A stretch of DNA of 64,000 nt from Streptomyces sp. NBC_00457 (GTDB lineage: Bacteria > Actinomycetota > Actinomycetes > Streptomycetales > Streptomycetaceae), in contig NZ_CP107905.1 of the NCBI RefSeq assembly GCF_036014015.1, forward strand, positions 5,580,001 to 5,644,000, read 5' to 3'. The notes under the pieces were generated by a model that was given only the letters and a program-made list of their open reading frames with translations, had not been told where the DNA came from and searched no databases. Positions 1 to 10,682 of this stretch are shown in pieces; within the stretch, counting starts at the first letter, position 1; the number at the start of each line of letters is the position of its first letter. The translations under genes and the position numbers were made by a program.

Positions 1-230
1 ACGTTCGTGTCTCACCCGCCGAACACGACACGCTCGGCGACGTCCTGATCCGGCTTCAGGTCGGGGGCGATCAGGCCGTGTTCCGTTCTTCAGCGGCACC
101 GCTCGTGGCCTTTCTCGACCGCACCGACAAGCTGGTGCCGCTGGGCCAGGAGGGCGCCCTCGCCGACTTCGACGCCCACCTCGACGAGGCGCTGGACCGC
201 ATCCTGGCGGAGGAGCAGAGCGCGGGGTGA
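1..230 (+). CDS. ssgA: SsgA, sporulation-specific cell division activator (C-terminal part)
   Basis: The reading frame is open from the window edge and ends at TGA 228-230; about 75 C-terminal residues are visible. The stretch APLVAFLDRTDKLVPLGQE and the ending LDEALDRILAEEQSAG match, from memory, the C-terminus of S. coelicolor SsgA. SsgA-like proteins (SALPs) occur only in morphologically complex actinomycetes; SsgA helps position SsgB and FtsZ during sporulation septation. The gene is truncated by the window, so start and regulation cannot be seen. It is convergent with the YibE/F gene. Having YibE/F and thiC as the next genes supports the identification. Confidence 0.9.
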   Translation, partial: VRVSPAEHDTLGDVLIRLQVGGDQAVFRSSAAPLVAFLDRTDKLVPLGQEGALADFDAHLDEALDRILAEEQSAG

Positions 231-370
231 AGGGTGCGGGGGGCGGCGGTGATGCAACGGTTCGCCGGGGCTGGGCAGCCTTGCAGGAACGCTTTTGCGA
301 GGCGGGCCGAAGCGAGCGATTGCGGGTTCGGATGTCGCCAGTGGTGAGCGGCTCCCAGTGGCCGCTCCCC

Positions 371-1939
371 TCACCGCTTGCGGCGTCGCCCCTTCCCGCC
401 TCGTGCCGGAGCCGCGACAGTCGCGCCGGACGGAGCGGCCTGCTCTTCTCCCTGGCGGTCAGCCGAGACCATCAGCGCCGCGAGCGCCGTGGTGACCGGC
501 ACCGACGCGACCAGGCCGATCGAGCCCACCAGCGTGCGTACGATCTCCTCCGCGACCAACTCGCTGTTGGCGACGGTGCCGACGCTGCTCTGCGCGATCG
601 AGAAGAGCAGCAGCAGCGGCAGCGCGGCGCCCGCATAGGCGAGAACGAGCGTGTTGACCACCGATGCGATGTGGTCGCGGCCGATGCGGATGCCCGCGCG
701 GTACAGCCCGCGCCAGCCCATCGTCGGGTTGGCCTCGTGCAGCTCCCAGACCGCTGACGTCTGCGTGACCGTCACGTCGTCGAGCACACCGAGTGAACCG
801 ATGATGATGCCGGCGAGCAGGAGACCACTCATGTCGATCGACGGATAGAGGCCGTGGATCAGACCGGTGTTGTCATCCGTGTTGCCGGTGAGCGCGGCCC
901 AGTCGATGAACAGTGAGCCCAGGATGCCGATCAGCAACAGCGAGATGAGGGTGCCGAGCACCGCCACCGAGGTTCTCGCGGACAGGCCGTGGCACAGGTA
1001 CAGGGCGACCAGCATGATGGCGCTCGACCCGATCACCGCCACGACCAGTGGGTTCGAGCCCTGCAGGATGGCGGGCAGGATGAAGAAGTTCAGCACCAGG
1101 AAGCTGATGGCCAGCGCGACCAGTGCCATGACACCCCGCAACCGTCCGACGACCACGACGGCGAGGGCGAAGATCCCGGCAAGGACCATCATCGGAAGAC
1201 GACGGTTCACATCGGTGACCGAGTACTGCAAGTCCTTGGGTGCGGAAGGCTCGTAGGCGACGACGACCTTCTGGCCCTCGTCCAGCTGCCGCGACTGGTC
1301 CGGCTGCACGATCTCGGTGAACGTACGGCCCTTGTCCTTGCCCGTGTCGACCCGGATCGTCGCCTTCTTGCAGGTGCCGTTCGCCTGCTGCTGCGCCGAG
1401 GAACCCTCCGCGGTGGAGGTGTCACCGGTGGGGGTCTCACCCGAGGCGTTGACGTCCTTGCAGCTGACCTCGACCACCTTGGTGACCGTGGCCTGTTGGG
1501 TCTGCCGGTCGAAGCCGACCCCGGTGCGCTCGTGCGGCGGCGCTCCGCCGGGCCACAGCACTGCGAGGCCTACGACCACGGCCGCGGCGAACGGGATGAG
1601 GATCGCCGCGATGATCTTGCGCAGATGCTGGGAGACGGGCGCCGCGGGACCGTGACTGTGCGAGTGGCCATGCTCGCCACCGCCGCCGCCCCCGGGTCCG
1701 TGTCCGCCCCCGCCGCCGTGACCGTGGCCGCCACCGGCACCCGAACTCTGGTCGGGTCCGGCGGCGGAGGCGGGCCCGTGCTCATGCCAGTCGCCCGATC
1801 TGGTGCCGGCTCCAGTCTCGCGACCGCCGCCGGAAACAGGTCCGCTTCCACGGCTGTTGCCGTTCGCGGGGCCGCCTCCGGAGCCGGGGCCGCGAGGCGG
1901 CTCGGGCGGTGGGTACGGGGACTGATGTGTCGTGGTCAC
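371..1939 (-). CDS. YibE/F family multi-pass membrane protein with a His/Gly-rich N-terminus
   Basis: About 522 residues from GTG 1939 (VTTTHQSPYPPP); an in-frame GTG at 1972 is possible, and neither has a clear Shine-Dalgarno. The first ~105 residues are low complexity, rich in Pro, Gly, Ser and His, and include HGHSHSHG, a plausible metal-binding tail. A first membrane span (AAILIPFAAAVVVGLAVLW) is followed by an outside domain of ~110 residues with two Cys, then about seven further hydrophobic spans (for example MMVLAGIFALAVVVVGRL). This is the YibE/F arrangement (Pfam YibE_F), a family of unproven transport function. The gene lies between ssgA and thiC and is divergent from thiC. Confidence 0.85.
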   Translation of the reverse strand: MTTTHQSPYPPPEPPRGPGSGGGPANGNSRGSGPVSGGGRETGAGTRSGDWHEHGPASAAGPDQSSGAGGGHGHGGGGGHGPGGGGGGEHGHSHSHGPAAPVSQHLRKIIAAILIPFAAAVVVGLAVLWPGGAPPHERTGVGFDRQTQQATVTKVVEVSCKDVNASGETPTGDTSTAEGSSAQQQANGTCKKATIRVDTGKDKGRTFTEIVQPDQSRQLDEGQKVVVAYEPSAPKDLQYSVTDVNRRLPMMVLAGIFALAVVVVGRLRGVMALVALAISFLVLNFFILPAILQGSNPLVVAVIGSSAIMLVALYLCHGLSARTSVAVLGTLISLLLIGILGSLFIDWAALTGNTDDNTGLIHGLYPSIDMSGLLLAGIIIGSLGVLDDVTVTQTSAVWELHEANPTMGWRGLYRAGIRIGRDHIASVVNTLVLAYAGAALPLLLLFSIAQSSVGTVANSELVAEEIVRTLVGSIGLVASVPVTTALAALMVSADRQGEEQAAPSGATVAAPARGGKGRRRKR

Positions 1940-1989
1940 CGCCCGATCATCGCAAGAACGGCCGGGGCCCACTGTTCAGCGCGCCCGAA

Positions 1990-2017
1990 TTGACGCTAGC
2001 GTGTAGGCACCTTTGTA

Positions 2018-2018
<1 letters not shown>
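1990..2018 (+). promoter_or_regulatory. Likely promoter of thiC
   Basis: TTGACG at 1990-1995 is a good -35 element. A weak -10 (TTGTAC or TGTACA) follows after 17-18 bases at 2013-2019. A start site about 7 bases later would coincide with the first bases of the TPP aptamer, as expected for a riboswitch leader. Seen by eye only. Confidence 0.5.
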
Positions 2019-4001
<1,983 letters not shown>

Positions 4002-4039
4002 CGTCGGCGTCCGGAACAGGCCGTCCGCAGCCCCGTGTT

Positions 4040-4073
4040 CGGCTTGCGCTCCCCTCCGTGGGGGCGCAAGCCG
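4040..4073. terminator. Bidirectional hairpin terminator after thiC
   Basis: CGGCTTGCG at 4040-4048 pairs with CGCAAGCCG at 4065-4073. The stem continues inward through C-rich/G-rich bases to a six-base loop near 4054-4059, about 14 pairs in all. It lies between the convergent genes thiC and the membrane protein gene, with no clear U-tract, as is common in Streptomyces. Confidence 0.75.
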
Positions 4074-4096
4074 AGGGGCGTCAGGCCGGAGCGGGC

Positions 4097-4960
4097 CTAC
4101 TCCGGCTGGTGCTCCGGGCCTCCGAAATCCGGGCTGGTGTAGTCCGGGCTGCTGAAGCTCGGGCGATGGCCCGGGGCGGAGCCTTCGTCGGGGCTGCTGA
4201 AGCCCGGGCGGTTGTAGCCGAGATGCGGCATGCGGCTGGGGGTCGCCTGGGGTGCCGTGCGGTGCAGTGCCGCGGCGGCGCCGGGCTCGGCCAGTGCTTC
4301 TCGCAGGAACGGCAGGATGCCGCGTTCCAGCAGGGCCTCGCGCCAGGCTTCCCTGGCCCTGGCCACCTCCCCGCCCAGCTTGCCGTGAGGGCCGGTTTCG
4401 AGCGAGGGCCTGTTGCGCAGGGCAGTGATCAGCAGCCCGACGGCGGCGACAAGGATCGCGACCGCCGTCACGGCGCCGAACACCCATCCGGTGGTCAGCA
4501 TGGTCTGGGCGAACTTCGGTACGGGGTCCAGCATCTTCAGGATGTAGCCCACGAGCAGGAAGATCGCCGCTGCGGTTCCGGCGAGGACGGGTGCCAGGAC
4601 CGCGACGACGGCGACGGCGCCCGCGCCGGCGGTCTCGGCGACCTCGCCCATGGTGGCGGCGAGCCCCACCGTGTTCGTGGCCGGCTCCGTGGAACCGGAC
4701 TCGCGGACGGACGACGGGGTGGACGGCGCCGGCTGGCGCAGTTCCTCGCGGACCTTCACGTAGTGCTGGTACTCGGTGGCCGCCGCCGCGGTGATGAGTG
4801 CGGAGGCGTTGAGAGCCATGGTGCGCAGCTGTTCGGGGTTGAGCCGCTGTCCGACAGCGGTCAGTTCAGGGCGGTGTGGGGCGGAGCGCAGCGCCTCATC
4901 GAGGATCCGCTCGTATTCCTGGCGGTCCTCGCTCAGCAGGTGCTGCGGAACGCTGTTCAT
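4097..4960 (-). CDS. Hypothetical protein with two membrane spans and SSPD-type C-terminal repeats
   Basis: 287 residues from ATG 4960 (MNSVPQHLLSEDRQEYERIL); ATG 4966 two codons upstream is an alternative, and GGGGG just before serves both. The N-terminal part (to about 125) is acidic and helical. Two long hydrophobic stretches follow (VAVLAPVLAGTAAAIFLLVG and GWVFGAVTAVAILVAAVGLL). A soluble C-terminal half ends in repeats: GFSSPDEG, SFSSPDYT and SPDFGGPEH. No family was recognised. It is convergent with thiC and shares its terminator. A role at the membrane is all that can be said. Confidence 0.75.
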   Translation of the reverse strand: MNSVPQHLLSEDRQEYERILDEALRSAPHRPELTAVGQRLNPEQLRTMALNASALITAAAATEYQHYVKVREELRQPAPSTPSSVRESGSTEPATNTVGLAATMGEVAETAGAGAVAVVAVLAPVLAGTAAAIFLLVGYILKMLDPVPKFAQTMLTTGWVFGAVTAVAILVAAVGLLITALRNRPSLETGPHGKLGGEVARAREAWREALLERGILPFLREALAEPGAAAALHRTAPQATPSRMPHLGYNRPGFSSPDEGSAPGHRPSFSSPDYTSPDFGGPEHQPE

Positions 4961-5159
4961 GTGCATCCCCCGATGCTCCGTAGGGCTTGGGGCTCGCACG
5001 CTGACGAGCCGTATGGCAGAAACGGAGGGGAGCCTGCTACGGATAAGCCGATGGTAGAGCGGTGACGGCACACGGTGACAGGGGGTTTCCAAAAATTGCC
5101 ACTTGGCCTGCGCCGTCTCCGGCAGTACCTCCGTGCCGGGACGCCTGCCCTGTGAACGT

Positions 5160-6242
5160 TCAGATATCCAGCGGAAGTTGCTGGACCAGCAGCTTTCCGG
5201 CCATGGTCACTCCGCCGTCCATCGCGATGGCGAGCCCGTCGGCGTAGACGTGCGGTCCCTCGACATGGGGACCGGTCTCGTCCTCGCCGTCCTCGGAGCC
5301 GACTTCGCCGAGGAGGTACGGAATGGGGCTGTGGCCGTGAACGATGCGGGTGCCGCCGTACGTATCGAGCAGTGAACGCACATGGTCGGCGCCGCCCTCG
5401 TCGCGGAAGGAGAAGCGCTTGGTGAACTTGCGGAAGAGATCCCAGACTTCGTCGGCGTCGTTGCGTGTGAGCGTCTCGCGGACGGTGTCGTTGACCGCCT
5501 CGATCGAGTCGCCGTAGTCGAGATAGGCGGTGGTGTCCGAGTGGACGAGCAGATGGCCGTCGACCTCTTCCATGGCGTCCAGCCGGGCCATCCACTGCAG
5601 GTGATGGTCCTGGAGACGGTCCATGTCGGTCTTCTGGCCGCCGTTGAGCAGCCAGGCGGCCTGGAAGGTGGCCGTGCCCGCGCCGGAGTTGACGGGAGTG
5701 TCGCCGAACCGCTTGGCGCCGATGAGGAGCAGCTCGTGGTTGCCCATGAGGGCCTTGCAGTAGCCGCCCGCCGCGGCGGCCTCGGCGGACAGCCGCATCA
5801 CCAGGTCGATGACGCCGATGCCGTCCGGGCCGCGGTCGGTGAAGTCGCCGAGGAACCACAGCCGGGTGGTGCCGGCGCACCAGTTGCCCCCGGTGTCGAT
5901 GAGGCCCTTCTCCCGGAGGGCGGCCACCAACTCGTCGAGATAGCCGTGGACGTCTCCGACGACGTACAGCGCACCGGGCCCGGCAGTCGACTGCGGGGCC
6001 GGCTCGGGTACGGGGTCGACGGTCACCTGAAGCGTGTCACCGCGGTTGATCACGGGCAGGTCGCGTTGCGTGGGTGTGTAGCCGTCCGGGTGGTCCACAG
6101 GCTCCTCGACGGGGCTGACGGCCTCGCCGGGGTGCATGTTGTGGACGTACAGACCGGTCTCGTGGACATACGCGGGTACCCGGAAGTCGCGCAACGTCGC
6201 CGTCCGCTCCACCTCGGGTCCCTGACCGGCCCCCTGAGTCAT
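5160..6242 (-). CDS. Metallophosphoesterase (PPP-like calcineurin fold)
   Basis: 360 residues from ATG 6242 (MTQGAGQGPEVERT), with GGAGG five bases upstream; longer in-frame starts exist. An N-terminal ~105-residue segment of unknown role precedes the phosphoesterase domain. Its metal-binding motifs are visible in order: GDVHG, GDFTDRGPDG, GNHE, then HSDTTAYLDYGDS and a final VHGHSPIP. This is the set used by PPP-type protein phosphatases and diadenosine tetraphosphatases for a two-metal centre. The substrate cannot be deduced. The gene is followed by the LacI-type regulator on the same strand upstream, with a 200-base gap, so co-transcription is uncertain. Confidence 0.85.
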   Translation of the reverse strand: MTQGAGQGPEVERTATLRDFRVPAYVHETGLYVHNMHPGEAVSPVEEPVDHPDGYTPTQRDLPVINRGDTLQVTVDPVPEPAPQSTAGPGALYVVGDVHGYLDELVAALREKGLIDTGGNWCAGTTRLWFLGDFTDRGPDGIGVIDLVMRLSAEAAAAGGYCKALMGNHELLLIGAKRFGDTPVNSGAGTATFQAAWLLNGGQKTDMDRLQDHHLQWMARLDAMEEVDGHLLVHSDTTAYLDYGDSIEAVNDTVRETLTRNDADEVWDLFRKFTKRFSFRDEGGADHVRSLLDTYGGTRIVHGHSPIPYLLGEVGSEDGEDETGPHVEGPHVYADGLAIAMDGGVTMAGKLLVQQLPLDI

Positions 6243-6442
6243 CGACCCCTCCACCATCGCGCCGCAGCTGCACCGCATCGGACTGCCTGGTCGCAGCGGC
6301 CCGCGGTGTCGTGGGCCCATCATAGGAATGCGGATCGCGCCATGTGATGACCCAGGGGTGGTGAATCAGCGCAAGACTCCAGTTCATCGCGGCTTTCGCC
6401 CCGATTGGGCCGGGCTTTGCCCGCTGGGCGACCGCCCTTGTC

Positions 6443-7531
6443 CTACTCCTTCTTGGGCGACCGCGGCGGGCTGACGGTCGTCCGCGGCGGCCGTCGCTGG
6501 GACGAAGTGCGCACGATCAGCTCGGTCGGTATCACCTGCTCGACCGGTTGGTCCGACTCGGCCCCCTCGATGGCGTCGATGAGGAGCTGGACCACCGCCG
6601 TGCCGATGCGGCGCGGCTTCAGGGAGAGCGTGGTGACGGGCGGCTCGGTGTTGGCGTACACGGTGGACTCGCTGCAGCAGACCAGAAGCAGGTCGTCCGG
6701 TACGCGCAACCCGTAGCGCCGGGCGGCGGCGAGCAGGTCGGTGCCGTTCGGGTCGAACAGGCCGTAGACGGCGTCGGGCCGATCGGGGCGGGCGAGCAGC
6801 CGGTCGGCGGCGACGGCGCCCGCGCAGGGATCGTGCGCCGGGTAGGCCTCGTACACCGGATCCTGTCCGACCCGTTCACACCAGCGCAGATACGCCGTCG
6901 TCGACAGATGGGTGTACGTGTCCGTCGACGTCCCGGTCAGCAGGCCGATGCGGCGGGCGCCGGCGTCGGCCAGGTGGTCGAGGATGCCCATGACCGCGGC
7001 CTCGTGGTCGTTGTCCACCCACGCGGTGACCGGCAGCGACCCGGCCGGGCGGCCGTCGGAGACGACCGGTAAACCCTGCCGGACCAGCTCGCTGACGACC
7101 GGGTCCTGGTCGGACGGATCGATCACGACCGTGCCGTCCAGGGCGACGTTCGACCACACGTCGTGGCGGGAGGTCGCGGGGAGGATCACGAGGGCGTAGC
7201 CGCGGGCGAGCGCGGCCGAGGTGGCGGCTCTGGCCATCTCGGCGAAGTACGCGAACTCGGTGAAGGTGAAAGGTTCATCCCCGTATGTCGTCACGGTCAG
7301 GCCGATCAGTCCGGACTTGCCGGTACGGAGGGTTCGGGCCGCGGCCGATGGGCGATAACCCAGTCGGTCGGCGACCTCGCGGACATGGCGTCGGGTGGCG
7401 TCCGGGAGCCGGCCCTTGCCGTTGAGGGCATCGGAGACGGTCGTGATGGAGACTCCGGCGGCGGCGGCTACGTCTCTGATGCCTGCCCGGCCCGGCCGAC
7501 TGCCTCGACGTGAGGTTTCCGCGCGGCTCAC
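6443..7531 (-). CDS. LacI-family transcriptional regulator
   Basis: About 362 residues from GTG 7531 (VSRAETSRRGS), preceded by AGGGAAG at good spacing; ATG 7555 is in frame but has no such site. The LacI helix-turn-helix is at residues ~16-65 (IRDVAAAAGVSITTVSDALN, then the hinge RPSAAARTLRTGKSG). A periplasmic-binding-like effector domain follows (LIGLTVTTYGDEPF ... RIGLLTGTSTDTY). No sugar genes lie beside it, so the ligand is unknown. It is divergent from the aminotransferase gene across a ~470-base gap that may hold its operator. Confidence 0.9.
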   Translation of the reverse strand: MSRAETSRRGSRPGRAGIRDVAAAAGVSITTVSDALNGKGRLPDATRRHVREVADRLGYRPSAAARTLRTGKSGLIGLTVTTYGDEPFTFTEFAYFAEMARAATSAALARGYALVILPATSRHDVWSNVALDGTVVIDPSDQDPVVSELVRQGLPVVSDGRPAGSLPVTAWVDNDHEAAVMGILDHLADAGARRIGLLTGTSTDTYTHLSTTAYLRWCERVGQDPVYEAYPAHDPCAGAVAADRLLARPDRPDAVYGLFDPNGTDLLAAARRYGLRVPDDLLLVCCSESTVYANTEPPVTTLSLKPRRIGTAVVQLLIDAIEGAESDQPVEQVIPTELIVRTSSQRRPPRTTVSPPRSPKKE

Positions 7532-7997
7532 CTGGTGCTTCCCTGCTGCTGTCATGGCGAGCCGATAGTAGGGCTCATGCGGTGGGGTAGTGCGGACGCA
7601 TATGCACCCGTTGACAGGCACGTTTCTGCAAGGTCATAGGCCGTCAATTTCCTTGGAAAGGAAGGGGGTTGGGCGCTTCCACGCCAGCACGTAACTTGTC
7701 GGGGTGTGCATACCTGCCAAGTAGCCGATGTTTCGAAGAGGTCTCAACTCACCTTCACGGGTGATGCGCGCCACCGCGCGAGCCACCGGCGCATAGATAT
7801 ATGTGTGAGCGCCCCAGAAATTCGCACACCTTCGTACAGTGATGCCCCTGATGTCAGTGGGGCAGATGGGATCAGCGCCTCCCGGCGGTACGAGGTGGCC
7901 GCCACCCCATACGCAGCGGCGCCGAATCCTCATAAGGTGAGAAGCATTGGAAGCCGGCGGCGGTCAGAGGCCGCCGGTGGTCGCGAGGAGGACTGCG
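7532..7997. other. Divergent intergenic region upstream of the aminotransferase gene
   Basis: No convincing gene is seen. TTGACA at 7611-7616 could be a -35 element on the + strand, but its -10 (TCATAG) is poor. An imperfect palindrome, TTTCCTTGGAAAGGAA, near 7648-7663 is a candidate operator for the adjacent LacI-type regulator. The region is noticeably less GC rich than its surroundings (for example ATAGATATATGTGTG near 7792-7806), as expected for a long regulatory gap. Confidence 0.4.
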
Positions 7998-9077
7998 GTG
8001 AGCGAGACCAGCCCCAAGCTGCGCGCCGAGCTGGAGGGTATCCCCACCTACAAGCCGGGGCGGGCTGCTGCCGCCGGCGGTCCGGTGGCGTACAAGCTGT
8101 CCTCCAACGAGAACCCCTATCCGCCGCTGCCCGGTGTGATGGAGAGCGTGACGGCCGCCGCCTCGTCGTTCAACCGCTACCCGGACATGGCCTGCACGGG
8201 CCTGATGAACGAGCTGTCCGATCGGTTCGCGGTCCCCGTCACCCATCTGGCCACCGGCACCGGCTCGGTCGGCGTCGCCCAGCAGCTGATCCAGTCCACC
8301 GCCGGCCCCGGCGACGAGGTGATCTACGCCTGGCGGTCCTTCGAGGCGTACCCGATCATCACGCAGGTCAGCGGCGCCACCTCGGTGCAGGTGCCGCTCA
8401 CGCCGGGCGATGTGCACGACCTGGACGCGATGGCGGACGCCATCACCGACCGGACGCGGCTGGTCTTCGTCTGCAATCCCAACAACCCGACGGGCACGGT
8501 CGTACGGCGGGCCGAGCTGGAGCGCTTCCTGGACCGGGTGCCGAGCGATGTGCTCGTGGTGCTGGACGAGGCGTACCGGGAGTTCATCCGTGATGCCGAG
8601 GTGCCGGACGGTGTGGAGCTGTACCGTCACCGGCCGAATGTCTGTGTGCTGCGGACGTTCTCGAAGGCGTACGGTCTGGCCGGGCTGCGTGTCGGGTTCG
8701 CGATCGCGCATGAGCCGGTGGCGGCGGCGCTGCGCAAGACGGCCGTGCCGTTCGGTGTGAGCCAGATCGCGCAGGACGCGGCGATCGCCTCACTGCGTGC
8801 CGAGGACGAACTGCTCGGCCGGGTCGGCTCGCTGGTGTGCGAGCGCACGCGTGTGGTCGACGGGCTGCGCGCCCAGGGCTGGACCGTGCCCGAGACTCAG
8901 GCCAACTTCGTGTGGTTGCGGCTGGGGGAGCGCACGGTCGCGTTCGCGGCGGCGTGTGAGCAGGCGGGTGTCGTCGTCCGGCCGTTCCCGGGCGAGGGCG
9001 TGCGGGTGACGGTCGGCGAGACCGAGGGGAACGACATCTTTCTGAAGGTGGCCGAAGGGTTCCGCAAGGAGCTGTAG
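7998..9077 (+). CDS. Histidinol-phosphate / aromatic aminotransferase (HisC family)
   Basis: 359 residues from GTG 7998 with AGGAGG six bases upstream. Fold-type I aminotransferase features: [14 protein letters not shown] near the start, the PLP site region [19 protein letters not shown], and the PLP lysine in [15 protein letters not shown]; the substrate-binding arginine is in GVRVTVG near the end. It is not in a his operon; S. coelicolor has a second hisC copy beside the cyd genes (recalled), so this is probably the paralogue. It may act on histidinol phosphate or on aromatic amino acids; the sequence does not decide. Confidence 0.88.
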   Translation: MSETSPKLRAELEGIPTYKPGRAAAAGGPVAYKLSSNENPYPPLPGVMESVTAAASSFNRYPDMACTGLMNELSDRFAVPVTHLATGTGSVGVAQQLIQSTAGPGDEVIYAWRSFEAYPIITQVSGATSVQVPLTPGDVHDLDAMADAITDRTRLVFVCNPNNPTGTVVRRAELERFLDRVPSDVLVVLDEAYREFIRDAEVPDGVELYRHRPNVCVLRTFSKAYGLAGLRVGFAIAHEPVAAALRKTAVPFGVSQIAQDAAIASLRAEDELLGRVGSLVCERTRVVDGLRAQGWTVPETQANFVWLRLGERTVAFAAACEQAGVVVRPFPGEGVRVTVGETEGNDIFLKVAEGFRKEL

Positions 9078-9080
9078 CGG

Positions 9081-9119
9081 GACACAGGGAGCGCCGGCCG
9101 CGTCGCGGCCGGCTGTGTC
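9081..9119. terminator. Bidirectional hairpin between convergent genes
   Basis: GCCGGCCGC (9093-9101) and GCGGCCGGC (9105-9113) form a 9-bp stem with a three-base loop. An outer GACACA/TGTGTC pair extends it, with a six-base bulge on the left. It lies between the stop codons of the aminotransferase and MFS genes. Confidence 0.8.
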
Positions 9120-9122
9120 GTG

Positions 9123-10358
9123 TCAGATACGGGTGCTGGCCGCCTCGTCCGGCTCGAGCTGCTGCGGCGCGTCGTCGCGTCGTGGCAGCAGGAGCGGGGT
9201 GGCCAGCAGCAGGAGACCGGCGATGGCGATCGCGGTGCGGGTGCCGGTGACGGCGGCCAGCAGGCCCCATACGGCGGTCATGGTCGCGGTGGTGGCCTTG
9301 CCGGTGATCGACCACGCCATCAGGGTGCGGGCGACGCGGTCCTTGGGGGTCCGGTCGAGCCGGTAGGTGGCGACCACCGGGCTGAACACCCCGATGCAGA
9401 TGATCAGCCCGAACTCGACGACCATGACGAGGACGAGCCCGGCTGTGCCAGGGCCGACGAAGGCCAGTCCGAGCGGCCAGCAGGCGCGCAGCGCCCCGGC
9501 GGTGAGCATGATCCGGTGTCGGCCGAACCGGGCGACCAACGGGCGGGCCAGCCGCGAGCCGATCAGGCCGCCGGTGCAGGGCACCGCGAAAGCGAGGGCG
9601 TACTGCCACGGTGCGAAGCCGAGCGGGCCGAGCATGAGGACGGCCAGAAGCGGCGCCGGCGCCATGATCAGGCTGTTGACCAGGACCGAGTTGAAGAACA
9701 GTGGGCGCAGCGTGGAGTGGCCGAGGATGTAGCGCCAGCCGTCGAGGAGGTCGCCTGCGCGCAGCCGTGGTCCCTCCTCACGTACGGGGCGGGGCTCCTT
9801 GCCGCCCACCGCGCGGATCCCCAGTGCGGAGAGCAGGTAGCTCACCGCATCGGCCGTCACGGTCGTCACCGGCCCGAACAGGCCCACCGCGGCCCCGCCG
9901 AGTGGTGGGCCCAGCATGGTGGCGGTCCAGGTCGTGGACTCGAAGCGGCCGTTCGCAACCAGCAGGTCCTGTGGCTGTACGAGGCTCTTCAGGAAGGCCC
10001 CGCTCGCCGAGATGAAGGCGATGTCGGCCACTGCGACGACGACCGACACCACCACGAGCTGGGCGAAGGTGAGCAGGCCGAGCGCGTACGCGGCGGGGAT
10101 GCTCAACAGCGCGGTGAACCGCACCAGGTCCATCGCGATCATCACCGGCCGTTTGCGGCGGAACTCCACCCAGGGACCGAGCGGGACCGCTACGACCGCC
10201 CCCACGGCCAGCCCCGCGGCAGCCAGCAGCGCCACCTCCGTCGGACCGGCGTCCAGGACGAGGATGGCGATCAGGCGGAAGGCGTCGAAGGCGAAGAAGG
10301 TGCCGAAGGTGCTGACCGCGTAGGACGCCCAGAGCCACTCGAACCGCCGATCGAGCAT
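9123..10358 (-). CDS. MFS transporter (efflux type)
   Basis: 411 residues from ATG 10358 (MLDRRFEWLWASYAVSTFG), with GAGGAGG eight bases upstream; the frame is open further back but without a ribosome site. About 12 hydrophobic spans are visible. The loop 2-3 motif is GPWVEFRRKRPVMIAMD, and a second basic loop is RLARPLVARFGRHRIML. The sequence resembles the DHA3-type exporters that often expel drugs or siderophores. No regulator or biosynthetic gene lies next to it. It is divergent from cydA; a parS site and the Rex-type operator lie between. Confidence 0.85.
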   Translation of the reverse strand: MLDRRFEWLWASYAVSTFGTFFAFDAFRLIAILVLDAGPTEVALLAAAGLAVGAVVAVPLGPWVEFRRKRPVMIAMDLVRFTALLSIPAAYALGLLTFAQLVVVSVVVAVADIAFISASGAFLKSLVQPQDLLVANGRFESTTWTATMLGPPLGGAAVGLFGPVTTVTADAVSYLLSALGIRAVGGKEPRPVREEGPRLRAGDLLDGWRYILGHSTLRPLFFNSVLVNSLIMAPAPLLAVLMLGPLGFAPWQYALAFAVPCTGGLIGSRLARPLVARFGRHRIMLTAGALRACWPLGLAFVGPGTAGLVLVMVVEFGLIICIGVFSPVVATYRLDRTPKDRVARTLMAWSITGKATTATMTAVWGLLAAVTGTRTAIAIAGLLLLATPLLLPRRDDAPQQLEPDEAASTRI

Positions 10359-10503
10359 GCCCCGGACCTCCTCGCTCGAGGCTCGAACGGCCTCGCCTTG
10401 ACCGGCGCCATCCAAGCGTGGGGCCGACGGGTGGGCAAACGAGATAGTCAACGACTGTCGCCTGTCGGCCACTCCTACGTCGGCCCGCGAGATCGGTGTG
10501 GGT

Positions 10504-10517
10504 GTTTCACGTGGAAC
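10504..10517. promoter_or_regulatory. parS-like ParB site
   Basis: GTTTCACGTGGAAC, one base from the Streptomyces parS consensus. It lies in the non-coding gap between the divergent MFS gene and cydA, about 60 bases left of the Rex-type operator. It is identical to the copy in the thiC leader. Confidence 0.75.
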
Positions 10518-10574
10518 AGAGACGGCGAGAGGGGACCCCCTTGCGGAGATCGAAAGTGGGTGCGTCATAATTGC

Positions 10575-10598
10575 TTGTGAATGTGAACGCGTTCACAA
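10575..10598. promoter_or_regulatory. Rex operator (ROP) of the cyd operon
   Basis: ATGTGAACGCGTTCACAA at 10581-10598 is nearly the Rex consensus TTGTGAANNNNTTCACAA, with a perfect 16-bp palindromic core. An extra half-site, TTGTGAA, overlaps its left edge at 10575-10581. Rex is the NADH/NAD+-sensing repressor described in S. coelicolor, where cydA is a direct target. The position, ~85 bases before the cydA start, fits repression of the promoter under oxidised (low NADH) conditions. Confidence 0.9.
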
Positions 10599-10682
10599 GC
10601 GTGTCCCAGTTCAACCCGAGATGTACGGAACAAGCGGGGCAAGCTGCCGCTGTGACCACGGCGACGTAAGGAGACTGACGAC

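Noticed and set aside
989..1993. Long open frame opposite the YibE/F gene
   Set aside because: Arg/Gly/Asp-rich shadow caused by high GC; no family motif and the opposite frame is clearly YibE/F.
7634..7933. 99-codon frame in the gap before the aminotransferase gene
   Set aside because: No ribosome site, poor third-position GC bias, no known family.
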